Shown here piece after piece: positions 18,215 through 25,951 of a stretch of 64,000 nt of DNA; positions within the stretch are counted from its first letter, which is position 1, and each line of letters opens with the position of its first letter. Origin of the DNA: Nisaea sp. GTDB taxonomy: Bacteria; Pseudomonadota; Alphaproteobacteria; Thalassobaculales; Thalassobaculaceae. Location: contig NZ_JAXMNY010000001.1 in assembly GCF_034670185.1 (NCBI RefSeq), positions 1,426,001 through 1,490,000 of the forward strand. Direction: 5' to 3'. The translations under genes were made by a program, and so were the position numbers. The notes under the pieces were generated by a model, which had not been told where the DNA came from, searched no databases, and saw nothing but the letters and a program-made list of their open reading frames with translations.

Positions 18215-18338
18215 CTTCCTCATCCCTGCCGCTCTGTTTCTCGGACTTATCGGTCTGATTGCCTTTCTCTGGGCCCTCAAGAGCGGCCAGTTCGAGGATC
18301 TCGACGGCGCCGCGCACCGCATGCTGGACGACGACTGA
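18201..18338 (+). CDS. ccoS: cbb3-type oxidase assembly protein CcoS
   Basis: A 45-residue protein with a single membrane helix (about 4-27) and the conserved tail KSGQFEDLDGAAHRML. CcoS is required for cofactor insertion into cbb3 oxidase. The ATG at 18201 overlaps the end of ccoI. It closes the ccoGHIS operon. Confidence 0.93.
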   Translation: MTALSFLIPAALFLGLIGLIAFLWALKSGQFEDLDGAAHRMLDDD

Positions 18339-18411
18339 CCTATCGTCACAACGTCGTTATTGAGGGATTTCCCGAGTTACAATCGCCTGGACCCGGGTCA
18401 CTCTTCCATCC

Positions 18412-19266
18412 ATGAGATGGTCTCAAACCTTTGCTGCATTAATTGCCGCGCTGCTTGTCTTCGTTGGCGTCCCCGCCACAATGGCCAACGGTGCTGAGCA
18501 TCCGTGCGGACCCACAGATGCCTGCATTCTTGACGGCGGCAGTTACCACGCGAGGGCGCCTGCCGGCTGGGACGGAGAAAGTCCCCTCCCCGTCCTGATC
18601 TATTTCCACGGATACAGACAGACCGGCCGCGTCGTCATGGGGATGAAAGCGCTGGCAAAGGCAGCGGATGACGCCGGAGCACTGGTCGTTGCACCGAACG
18701 GTATCGACGGGGGCTGGTCCGTAAGAGGTGCCCCTTCCAACAATCGGGATGAAATCGCGTTCGCGGCAGCCATGATCGATGATGTAGGCAGACGCTGGCC
18801 CATCGACCGGTCACGTCTCTGGGTTTCCGGCTTCTCTCTCGGCGCATCCATGGCATGGGATATCGCCTGCCTGGCCGGGGATCGCTATGCCGGTTTCTTT
18901 CCAGTTTCCGGGGCGTTCTGGCGGCCGCATCCCGTAACCTGCCCGGCAGGGCCGGTCACGATGATCCATGTCCACGGACGCGGGGACAAGATCATGCCGC
19001 TGGAGGGCCGGACCATTCGCGGACAATGGCGTCAGGGCGACGTGTTTCAGAGCTTCGAGGTCTTGCGGGCGCATAACCGCTGCAAGCTGCCGGACGTCGA
19101 ACGCACCGGACCTAAGGGCCTGCTTTGCAAGGAATGGAACCACTGCGGCGGAGGCTCGCGCCTCGCACTTTGCCTCTATGATGGTGGACACGCCGCTCCG
19201 AAGGACTGGTATCCACGCGCATTTGAATGGCTCAACGGCGCGGCAAAGGCAAAGTCAGCCGGTTAG
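18412..19266 (+). CDS. Secreted alpha/beta hydrolase, PHB depolymerase/LpqC-type esterase
   Basis: A protein of 284 residues with a signal peptide of about 27 residues (hydrophobic core LIAALLVFVGVPATM). The lipase-like nucleophile elbow GFSLGAS is near residue 146, with FHGYRQTG earlier in the oxyanion region and a C-terminal GGHAAP supplying the likely catalytic His. Several cysteines suggest periplasmic disulfides. It resembles the polyhydroxybutyrate depolymerase/feruloyl esterase family; the true ester substrate is unknown. It converges on the DUF2189 gene, and the two stop codons overlap by 4 bp. Confidence 0.82.
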   Translation: MRWSQTFAALIAALLVFVGVPATMANGAEHPCGPTDACILDGGSYHARAPAGWDGESPLPVLIYFHGYRQTGRVVMGMKALAKAADDAGALVVAPNGIDGGWSVRGAPSNNRDEIAFAAAMIDDVGRRWPIDRSRLWVSGFSLGASMAWDIACLAGDRYAGFFPVSGAFWRPHPVTCPAGPVTMIHVHGRGDKIMPLEGRTIRGQWRQGDVFQSFEVLRAHNRCKLPDVERTGPKGLLCKEWNHCGGGSRLALCLYDGGHAAPKDWYPRAFEWLNGAAKAKSAG

Positions 19267-20042
19267 TCCGGCCTGATCCCGTCAAAAGCACGCCTGTAAG
19301 CATGCCATGTCGCATGTCCGATCAGCGGGAAGGTAATCGCCAGTCCGACGAAACAGGTCACAATCCCGACCGCTGTCAGCATCACGATGAGCCAGGCCCA
19401 TACCAGCATCGGCCAGAGATTCTCCCGTATCATCTTCACGCTTTCCAGAATGGCCGTCACAGCATCAACGTCGCGCACCATTAAAATCGGCACCGAGAAC
19501 GCCGTAAGCGCAAAGACAGCAGCCGCCAGCACGCCGCCGAATGCGGTGCCTACAACAAGCAGACCAAGGCCGTCGAACGTGAAGAACAGCATGCTGATGG
19601 ACTCTTCCAACCCCGGAAAAGGCTGGGTGCCGAAGAATAGCGCGTAAAGCAGCGTGGCAATGCGAATCCAGATCAAATGCGCCGCCATAAGGATGACGCC
19701 CAGCGAGGCGAGCTGAGTTGGGTTACGCACCGGCACGAAAAGCGCCGTCCTGAGTGAAACAGGTTCTCCAGTCTGACGCCGCCGGCTGGTCTCGTAGAGT
19801 CCGACCGCCAGCATCGGGCCCATCAACATGAAACCGGCCGAAAGCGGCAGTAGAAGGTGCGGGATATCGAAATAGAAAAGCGCGCCGGCGAGCCCCAGGC
19901 TGATGATGGAGAATGCGATCCCGTAGGTCAGGCTGATCGCCGGGCCGGCCAGGATGTCACGCCATCCTGCCGCCAGCCATTCCCAAGGTTCGTCAGGCTC
20001 CATCCGGCTGCCATGCGCCTGGATGGTATCCATCGGCACCAT
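19263..20042 (-). CDS. DUF2189 multi-spanning membrane protein
   Basis: An integral membrane protein of about 259 residues with five to six hydrophobic segments. The conserved parts WEWLAAGWRDI, a DIPHLLLPLSAGFMLMGP segment and the C-terminal FPLIGHATWHAYR are typical of DUF2189. No enzymatic motif is visible. The start is set at 20042 (the second of two adjacent ATGs) because GGAGG lies 6 nt upstream; the open frame continues to 20198 without a good start. An FNR box about 130 nt upstream is shared with the divergent small gene at 20249. Confidence 0.82.
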   Translation of the reverse strand: MVPMDTIQAHGSRMEPDEPWEWLAAGWRDILAGPAISLTYGIAFSIISLGLAGALFYFDIPHLLLPLSAGFMLMGPMLAVGLYETSRRRQTGEPVSLRTALFVPVRNPTQLASLGVILMAAHLIWIRIATLLYALFFGTQPFPGLEESISMLFFTFDGLGLLVVGTAFGGVLAAAVFALTAFSVPILMVRDVDAVTAILESVKMIRENLWPMLVWAWLIVMLTAVGIVTCFVGLAITFPLIGHATWHAYRRAFDGIRPD

Positions 20043-20163
20043 CATATTCCTCCGGTTTTTCGTGCCCGCTCTCTTTGCATCCCGGCAAAACCGGGTCGTC
20101 GTCGCGGCTATAGATTCAGCTTCAGTGTCGCTCTCAACAATATCCGTAAACAAGACAAAAACA

Positions 20164-20177
20164 TTGATTTGGATCAA
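20164..20177. promoter_or_regulatory. FNR/FixK-type box between divergent genes
   Basis: TTGATTTGGATCAA is a perfect TTGAT-N4-ATCAA palindrome. It lies about 78 nt upstream of the 101-residue protein gene (start 20249) and about 128 nt upstream of the DUF2189 gene on the other strand, so it could control either or both. Confidence 0.82.
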
Positions 20178-20248
20178 TGTTTTCTCGTCGCGAACCACGC
20201 AAATACATAACCGGCGCCTGTTCCCGGGCCAATGGATTGGAGTCGTTC

Positions 20249-20554
20249 ATGCGCAAACCGATAACAGATGCAGCCGAGGTCTCCATCGAGTTTCCCGACA
20301 AGGCCTATCTCGGCTATTTCCATCGAGACAGTACATATGAAGTCGAACGTGAACGCGATGCCATTGCCGTGAAGCTTGTGCATCCGGGGGACGACAAGCG
20401 TGTCGCCTCCTTCCATCTTCACGACTACCTCCTGGCGGATGTCCTGTCCGCGACCGCCGACTGCCTCGAGAATGCCGAGATCGCGGCACCGCAGCGGGCC
20501 GCACTCGCCGAAGCAGCGGCAAAACTTTCAGCCATTTTGCGAGACCATAGCTAG
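20249..20554 (+). CDS. Uncharacterised 101-residue protein under an FNR box
   Basis: I do not recognise a family. The protein is soluble, has no cysteine except one near residue 74 (TADCLENAE), and seems to have a beta-rich N-terminal half (FPDKAYLGYFHRDSTYEV) and an alanine-rich helical C-terminus. It has no signal peptide or membrane segment. The ATG at 20249 is about 78 nt downstream of a perfect FNR box, so expression under low oxygen is likely. Codon use looks like the neighbours, which supports a real gene. Confidence 0.65.
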   Translation: MRKPITDAAEVSIEFPDKAYLGYFHRDSTYEVERERDAIAVKLVHPGDDKRVASFHLHDYLLADVLSATADCLENAEIAAPQRAALAEAAAKLSAILRDHS

Positions 20555-20685
20555 CCTGACTGGCAGTCCGCCAAAGCATCCCGCATTTCCATTCCCGCTA
20601 TTGCAGTGCAACAGGGGCCGTGTAAGGCTTGCCCCCTTTCGGGCGGAACCGTTCTGTGGAGCCGCTTTGGGCAGGGAGACAAGAA

Positions 20686-22161
20686 ATGAAAACCACGCTG
20701 ATCGCAGCAGCGCTGTTGGCCACTGGCCTCGGTATGTCCGGGCAGGCCGCCGCCAAGGATAGTCTGACACTCGGCATTGGACTTGAGCCGCCGCATCTGG
20801 ACCCGACCGCTGGCGCCGCCGCCGCGATTGACGAGGTCGTCTATCAGAACGTGTTCGAGGGCCTGACCCGGATTGGCCCGGACGGTGCCGTACTGCCCGG
20901 ACTGGCGAAAGTGTGGACAGTCTCCGACGACGGCCTGACCTACAGCTTCGCGCTCCGCGACGGTGTGAATTTCCACGATGGCACGGCATTCGATTCCGCC
21001 GACGTTCTGTTCTCGATCAACCGCGCCATGGCGGAAGACAGCACCAACGCCCAGAAAGGCCTGTTTGAACCGATCGCCAAGGTCGAGGCTCCGAACGCCC
21101 AGACCGTGACCATCACCCTGAAGCGTCCGACGGGACATTTCCTGTTCAACCTCGGTTGGGGTGACGTGGTCATGGTTGCGTCCGAAAGCGCGGATGGGAA
21201 CAAGACCAAGCCGGTCGGGACCGGTCCGTTCACTTTTGATCGCTGGTCCAAGGGCTCCGAGATCCGCCTGAAGCGGAACGATGCCTATTGGGGCGATGCC
21301 GCGAAACTGGCCAAGGTCAGCTTCAAGGTCATGCCGGATGCCGCGTCATCGGCCGCCGCGCTGATGTCCGGCGATATCGACGTCTTCCCGAATTTCGGCG
21401 CGCCCGAGCTGCTGGAGCAGTTCCGCGCCGATCCGCGCTTCGAGGTCGTCGTCGGCACCACGGAGGGGGAAACCATTCTCTCCATGAACAATACGAACAA
21501 GGCCCTGAGCGACATTCGTGTCCGCCGCGCCATCGCCCATGCCATTGACCGGCAGGCGATCATCGACGGCGCCATGTTCGGCTCCGGCACGCCTATCGGC
21601 AGCCATTTCGCCCCGCACCATCCGGCATATGTCGATCTGACCGCTATGTATCCGCACGATCAGGCGAAAGCGAAGGCTCTACTGGCAGAAGCCGGTTACG
21701 CCTCCGGTCTGAAACTGCGCCTGACCCTGCCGCCGCCAAGCTATGCCCGCCGTGGCGGTGAAGTGATCGCCGCCCAGCTCGCTGCCGTCGGTATCGAAAC
21801 GGACATCATCCCGGTTGAGTGGGCGCAATGGCTGAAGCAGGTGTTCAAGACGACGGATTATGATCTCACCATCGTCTCCCACACCGAGCCGTTCGATATC
21901 GGCATCTATGCGCGTGACAGCTACTACTTCAATTACAAGAGCGACCGCTTCAACAAGGTCTATGCAGACCTGACGGAAGCTGTCGATCCGGCCAAGCGGA
22001 AAGCGCTGATAGGCGAGGCCCAGAAAGTTCTGGCTGAAGACAGCGTCAACGGCTTCCTGTTCGAGCTGGCCCAGAATGGCGTCTGGAAAAAAGGCATCAA
22101 GGGTCTCTGGGCGAACCGTCCAATCCAGGCCAACGACGTGACCGCCGCTTACTGGGAATAA
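20686..22161 (+). CDS. ABC transporter substrate-binding protein, family 5 (peptide/nickel type)
   Basis: A periplasmic solute-binding protein of 491 residues with a clear signal peptide (MKTTLIAAALLATGLG, cleavage after AAA near 23). The SBP_bac_5 fold is shown by LDPTAGAAAAIDEVVYQNVFEGLTR, YSFALRDGVNFHDGTAFDSADV and VRRAIAHAIDRQAI. The ATG follows a GGGAG site. It is followed by two permease genes, but no ATPase genes, so it belongs to an incomplete dipeptide-type ABC operon. The ligand is unknown. Confidence 0.9.
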   Translation: MKTTLIAAALLATGLGMSGQAAAKDSLTLGIGLEPPHLDPTAGAAAAIDEVVYQNVFEGLTRIGPDGAVLPGLAKVWTVSDDGLTYSFALRDGVNFHDGTAFDSADVLFSINRAMAEDSTNAQKGLFEPIAKVEAPNAQTVTITLKRPTGHFLFNLGWGDVVMVASESADGNKTKPVGTGPFTFDRWSKGSEIRLKRNDAYWGDAAKLAKVSFKVMPDAASSAAALMSGDIDVFPNFGAPELLEQFRADPRFEVVVGTTEGETILSMNNTNKALSDIRVRRAIAHAIDRQAIIDGAMFGSGTPIGSHFAPHHPAYVDLTAMYPHDQAKAKALLAEAGYASGLKLRLTLPPPSYARRGGEVIAAQLAAVGIETDIIPVEWAQWLKQVFKTTDYDLTIVSHTEPFDIGIYARDSYYFNYKSDRFNKVYADLTEAVDPAKRKALIGEAQKVLAEDSVNGFLFELAQNGVWKKGIKGLWANRPIQANDVTAAYWE

Positions 22162-22185
22162 CCTGAACCCGCCGGACTTCGTTCC

Positions 22186-23142
22186 ATGCTCGAATTTACC
22201 GTGCGGCGCCTGACGGCACTGGCGGCGACCCTCGTGGTCGCCGCCCTGATTGTATTCCTCGTCATGGAAGTGCTTCCGGGCGATCCGGCGGAGGTCATGC
22301 TTGGCCTGAATGCGCAGCCGGATACGCTCGCAGCCTTGCGGGCACAGATGGGGCTCGACCGCCCGGCTCCCGAACGGTTCATCTCCTGGATCCTCGCCTT
22401 CCTCTCTGGCGACCTCGGGATCAGCTATACTTATGATGTGCCCGTTTCCGAGCTCATTGGCGAGCGCATGGTTGTCACCTTGCCGTTGGCCCTGATGGCC
22501 ATCCTGTTCTCGACGCTCATCGCGCTTCCAAGCGGTGTGCTGTCCGCCATGTTCCGGGGCCGCCCGGCCGACACCATCATCATGGGGATCGCCCAGCTTG
22601 GCGTCGCGGTGCCGAATTTCTGGTTTGCCATCCTGCTGATCCTGCTTTTCGCCGTTACCCTCGGCTGGACCAGCGCGGGTGGCTTTCCCGGCTTCGAGGA
22701 TGGCATATTGCCCGCCCTCGGCTCCCTCCTCCTGCCGGCCATAGCGCTCGCGCTGCCGCAGGCGGCCATTCTGGCCCGGGTCACACGCTCGTCCGTCATT
22801 GACGTACTCGGCGAGGACTACATCCGGACGGCCCGGGCAAAGGGATTGCCCGGAGGGACTGTTATCTGGCGGCACGCCGTCCGCAACGCGCTCGCCGCCC
22901 CGCTGACCATCATGGGCCTGCAATTCAGCTTCCTGCTCGCCGGGACCGTGATCATCGAGAATGTGTTCTATCTGCCAGGTTTGGGCCGCTTGATGTTCCA
23001 GGCCATCGCCCAGCGTGACCTGATCGTGGTGAAGGATATCGTCGTTCTGCTTGTCGCCATCGTCATCACAGTGAATTTCATCGTCGACATCCTCTACGCT
23101 TGGGCCGATCCGCGTCTCAGACAGGGTGGCGGCAATGTCTGA
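22186..23142 (+). CDS. ABC transporter permease, DppB type
   Basis: An inner-membrane permease of 318 residues with about six helices. The N-terminal helix is followed by the typical LPGDPAEVMLG motif and a GLDRPAPERFISW segment. The EAA loop is DYIRTARAKGLPGGTVIWRH, contacting the ATPase. It starts 24 nt after the substrate-binding protein gene and overlaps the next permease by 8 nt. Together with the next gene it forms the membrane channel of the importer. Confidence 0.92.
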   Translation: MLEFTVRRLTALAATLVVAALIVFLVMEVLPGDPAEVMLGLNAQPDTLAALRAQMGLDRPAPERFISWILAFLSGDLGISYTYDVPVSELIGERMVVTLPLALMAILFSTLIALPSGVLSAMFRGRPADTIIMGIAQLGVAVPNFWFAILLILLFAVTLGWTSAGGFPGFEDGILPALGSLLLPAIALALPQAAILARVTRSSVIDVLGEDYIRTARAKGLPGGTVIWRHAVRNALAAPLTIMGLQFSFLLAGTVIIENVFYLPGLGRLMFQAIAQRDLIVVKDIVVLLVAIVITVNFIVDILYAWADPRLRQGGGNV

Positions 23143-24022
23143 TATCGCCACTCTCAGCTCTATACGCCAACGGACCGGTTTCTGGCGCCGGGCGATGCGT
23201 CACCCCGGTTTCCTGATCGGCGGTGCGATCTCCGTGTCAGTCCTGCTGATAGCGGCCCTGGCGCTAGTGTGGACGCCGTACCCTGTCACCGTGCTGAATA
23301 TTGCTGAAAAGCTCAGCGCTGCATCGATCGGGCACCCGCTCGGCACGGATCATTTTGGCCGGGATATACTCTCCATGCTAATGGTCGGCGCAGGCAATTC
23401 CGTGGCAGTCGGTCTGGTCGCGGTCGGCCTTGGCATCGGTCTCGGCGGCCCACTCGGCCTCCTCTCGGCAATGCGGCCCGGATTGATCAGCGAAGCCGTG
23501 ATGCGGGCAAGCGACCTCGCCTTCGCCTTTCCCGCCCTGCTGACAGCCGTGATGATCACGGCGATCTACGGGCCCGGAACCGTGAACTCGATCATTGCCA
23601 TCGGTATCTTCAATGTCCCGGTCTTCGCCCGCCTTACCCGCGGCGTCTCGCTCTCGGTCTGGAAGATGGAATATGTCACAGCCGCGCGCGCTGTTGGCGT
23701 GCCTCCCCTGCAAATCGCCCTGCGCCACATGCTGCCCAACATCGCCAGCCCGCTGATCGTGCAAGCGACGATCCAGTTCGCCCTCGCCATCCTGGCCGAG
23801 GCCGGCCTCAGCTATCTCGGCCTCGGTACCCAGCCGCCGCAGCCAAGCTGGGGCAAAATGCTACACGAAGCGCAGACCATGCTCTATTTCGCGCCCATGC
23901 TGGCGATTCTCCCCGGACTCTGCATCGCAGTTACCGTGCTGGGCCTGAACCTGCTTGGCGACGGGCTTCGCGATCTACTCGATCCGAAACTTCGGCGTGC
24001 AGCAAAACTGCCAAAGACCTAG
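23135..24022 (+). CDS. ABC transporter permease, DppC type
   Basis: The second inner-membrane permease, about 295 residues. The family features HPLGTDHFGRDILSMLMVGAG and the EAA loop EYVTAARAVGVPPLQIALRH are visible, as is GLGTQPPQPSWGKML near the C-terminus. ATG 23135 is used; a GTG at 23126 in frame is possible. The gene overlaps the upstream permease. No DppD/DppF-like ATPase follows; a probable terminator and then a methyltransferase gene come next. Confidence 0.92.
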   Translation: MSDIATLSSIRQRTGFWRRAMRHPGFLIGGAISVSVLLIAALALVWTPYPVTVLNIAEKLSAASIGHPLGTDHFGRDILSMLMVGAGNSVAVGLVAVGLGIGLGGPLGLLSAMRPGLISEAVMRASDLAFAFPALLTAVMITAIYGPGTVNSIIAIGIFNVPVFARLTRGVSLSVWKMEYVTAARAVGVPPLQIALRHMLPNIASPLIVQATIQFALAILAEAGLSYLGLGTQPPQPSWGKMLHEAQTMLYFAPMLAILPGLCIAVTVLGLNLLGDGLRDLLDPKLRRAAKLPKT

Positions 24023-24044
24023 AATATTGGGAGGTGTACGGGGG

Positions 24045-24075
24045 ATCAGTCACCGGACGCTGATTTTTCTGCTTT
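24045..24075 (+). terminator. Possible terminator after the ABC permease operon
   Basis: ATCAG and CTGAT form a 5-bp stem with a 10-nt loop, followed directly by a T-rich run (TTTTCTGCTTTT). The stem is weak but the position after the permease stop fits termination. Confidence 0.45.
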
Positions 24076-24147
24076 TGGTGCAAGATCGTTGCGCCTATCT
24101 ATGAATGCTCAAGGTCGATATTCTGGCCTGATTTCAGGGAGTGCTTC

Positions 24148-24777
24148 ATGGGTCTTCGAACAGCCAGAGAGGAAATCTTCTTCCTCTCAAGATGGCTTCG
24201 TGCCCCACTCAAGACAGGGTCTGTCCGTCCCAGTGGACGGGACCTGACTCGATTGATCGCCGGCACGGTCGCCGATCTGGCACCTGACGAATGGATCGTC
24301 GAGCTCGGCGGCGGAACAGGAGCGGTAACCCGTGCACTGATTGAGAACGGTATCGCTCCAGACCGCATGGTCGTTCTGGAACGGGATCGGGCTTTGTCCG
24401 ACTGGCTGCGGAGCGCTTTCCCGGAAGTAACGGTCGTGACCGGGGATGCAGAGCATCTTCGGCGTCATCTTGCATCGAACAATGCGGGCCCGGTTCGGCG
24501 GATCGTTTCCAGCCTGCCCCTGCTGTCGCTCCCTCGCAGCCAACGCAATGTCATCCTCGCCGAAGCGTTCGCGGTATTGGGGGAAAACGGCTCCCTCATC
24601 CAATACAGCTATGGCCCGAGCTGCCCGGTGTCGCGGACATTGCGGGATGGCCTCGGGATCAATGCAAAGCATGTCGGCACGGCGTGGCGCAATCTACCGC
24701 CTGCCCGGGTGTGGGAATTCAAAAAGCAGGACTCGGAACAAGCAGCCCGCCCGGGACAACGTCAAAGCGCCGCCTGA
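24148..24777 (+). CDS. Class I SAM methyltransferase, phospholipid N-methyltransferase-like
   Basis: A cytosolic protein of 209 residues with a SAM-binding motif ELGGGTGAVT near residues 51-60, an acidic motif II (VVLERD near 75-80), and SSLPLLSLP in the region where PmtA-type enzymes have their motif IV. The N-terminal EIFFLSRWLRAPLKTGSVRPSG is typical of the PmtA/rRNA-adenine-like group. A role in methylating phosphatidylethanolamine at the membrane is inferred from resemblance. It is transcribed alone after the ABC transporter operon. Confidence 0.75.
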   Translation: MGLRTAREEIFFLSRWLRAPLKTGSVRPSGRDLTRLIAGTVADLAPDEWIVELGGGTGAVTRALIENGIAPDRMVVLERDRALSDWLRSAFPEVTVVTGDAEHLRRHLASNNAGPVRRIVSSLPLLSLPRSQRNVILAEAFAVLGENGSLIQYSYGPSCPVSRTLRDGLGINAKHVGTAWRNLPPARVWEFKKQDSEQAARPGQRQSAA

Positions 24778-24807
24778 ACGCCCGCGGGTAAATCCCGGCG
24801 ACTTGTC

Positions 24808-25341
24808 TCATTCGGTACCCAAACGATACTTGCGGAAAACACTGCCCGCGTAATCCACCTCGCCCACACGCTCAGCGCCCAACCGGTCAGTCCAGCGAAA
24901 ATGCTTTCGCGAAAGCGGCAACAAGAACGTGACGAAGGGAATGCGCGTGTCGGATCTGGCAACAGCGAGCGCCTTCCCGGCAACTCGGATCCCCAACCCA
25001 AAATGGTCCGGTTTGAGCACCAAGCCAAAATCCCATTCACCGGCTTCTTTCTGAAACCCACCCCACCCGGCATAGACGTCATCTCTAAGAATTGCCCAAT
25101 GGCCAAGACCATCGCGGCGCCAGAATTCTTCTTTGTAAGCGACGAACTGCTTACAGCGCGACTGATCCCAGTCACCTATCGCGAGCGGCATATGCTCGAC
25201 GACGCGTGGATCCGACATATGTTCGGCAATTTCGCCTAGAGCAATTTCCGGCAGCCGGACGAAGCGGATTTCCGAAGAGTCTTTCGTTATAGGCAATGCT
25301 TGATCCGGGAGTTTCAAAAGGAACAGACAAGCCGAAAACAT
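24808..25341 (-). CDS. GNAT-family N-acetyltransferase-like protein
   Basis: A protein of about 177 residues. It resembles the RimJ/RimL-like side of the GNAT fold, with IRFVRLPEIALGEIAEHMSD near the N-terminus and a central LGHWAILRDDVYAGWGGFQKE strand region. The acetyl-CoA loop (usually R/Q-x2-G-x-G/A) is only weakly seen in FGLGIRVAGKALA. The start is uncertain: ATG 25341 is used, and a TTG at 25368 extends it by 9 residues; neither has a strong ribosome binding site. The acceptor is unknown. Confidence 0.6.
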   Translation of the reverse strand: MFSACLFLLKLPDQALPITKDSSEIRFVRLPEIALGEIAEHMSDPRVVEHMPLAIGDWDQSRCKQFVAYKEEFWRRDGLGHWAILRDDVYAGWGGFQKEAGEWDFGLVLKPDHFGLGIRVAGKALAVARSDTRIPFVTFLLPLSRKHFRWTDRLGAERVGEVDYAGSVFRKYRLGTE

Positions 25342-25407
25342 AGACGTCGTGTTCCGCCAACCGCACAAGGATCGGCGGGATCGTCATCAACAAGGTGTGA
25401 GATAGAG

Positions 25408-25737
25408 TCAGGCTTCGTGGTGACGGACGATATAGCGGCCGTCATCGAACCCCGTGAACTGCTCTGAAATAGAAGGATGGTTCACCGGGCCATTGTCGCT
25501 GTCGTCGACCAGGTTTTGCTCCGAGACATACGCGACGTAGTAGGTTTCCGGATTTTCGGCAAACAGATGATAGAACGGCTGATCGCGCCTCGGGCGGCGA
25601 TCTTCCGGAATGGCGAGATACCAATCTTCGGTGTTGGCAAATTCGGGGTCGACATCAAACACAACGCCCCGGAAATCGAACATCTTGTGCCGAACAACCG
25701 CGCCGATTCCAAACCTGGCTTCGACTATTTTTACCAC
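25408..25737 (-). CDS. hspQ: Heat-shock protein HspQ (hemimethylated-DNA-binding YccV-like)
   Basis: A 109-residue protein of the HspQ/YccV family, with the signature FGIGAVVRHKMFDFRGVVFD followed by W-rich and QPFYHLF segments and a C-terminal YVAYVSEQNL. In enteric bacteria HspQ adjusts Lon protease specificity. The gene starts with GTG. A strong inverted repeat lies about 70 nt upstream. Confidence 0.9.
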   Translation of the reverse strand: MVKIVEARFGIGAVVRHKMFDFRGVVFDVDPEFANTEDWYLAIPEDRRPRRDQPFYHLFAENPETYYVAYVSEQNLVDDSDNGPVNHPSISEQFTGFDDGRYIVRHHEA

Positions 25738-25807
25738 GGGCTACCCATTCCATTGTTTTTATTCGCTCTTACGGAACTTGTCCGGAATGTTGAGCAGCGT
25801 CAACCGT

Positions 25808-25834
25808 TGCCGGACAGCAATTGCCCGTCCGGCA
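25808..25834. repeat. Strong inverted repeat with nested palindrome
   Basis: TGCCGGAC and GTCCGGCA form an 8-bp stem that encloses the palindrome GCAATTGC. It sits between the divergent hspQ (start 25737) and MFS gene (start 25952). It could be an operator or a stable RNA hairpin; no T-tract follows. Confidence 0.55.
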
Positions 25835-25951
25835 GGATAGAGCAATTCCATCTGGAGACGAATATCTGTCTTGTTCTGTGATGTTTTTACCGACAATCTT
25901 TGGGTAATCGAGCAGATCAGTTCGAAAAAAAGAATCATCAGGGAGATAGAG

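Noticed and set aside
21679..23151. 490-residue minus-strand open frame across the ABC binding protein and permease
   Set aside because: It spans two clearly coding plus-strand genes in antisense and has a low-complexity Glu/Asp/Gly/His composition.
24099..24126. CTCAAGGTCGATATTC as a possible FNR box upstream of the methyltransferase gene
   Set aside because: Only fragments of half-sites in the wrong arrangement; not a TTGAT-N4-ATCAA palindrome.
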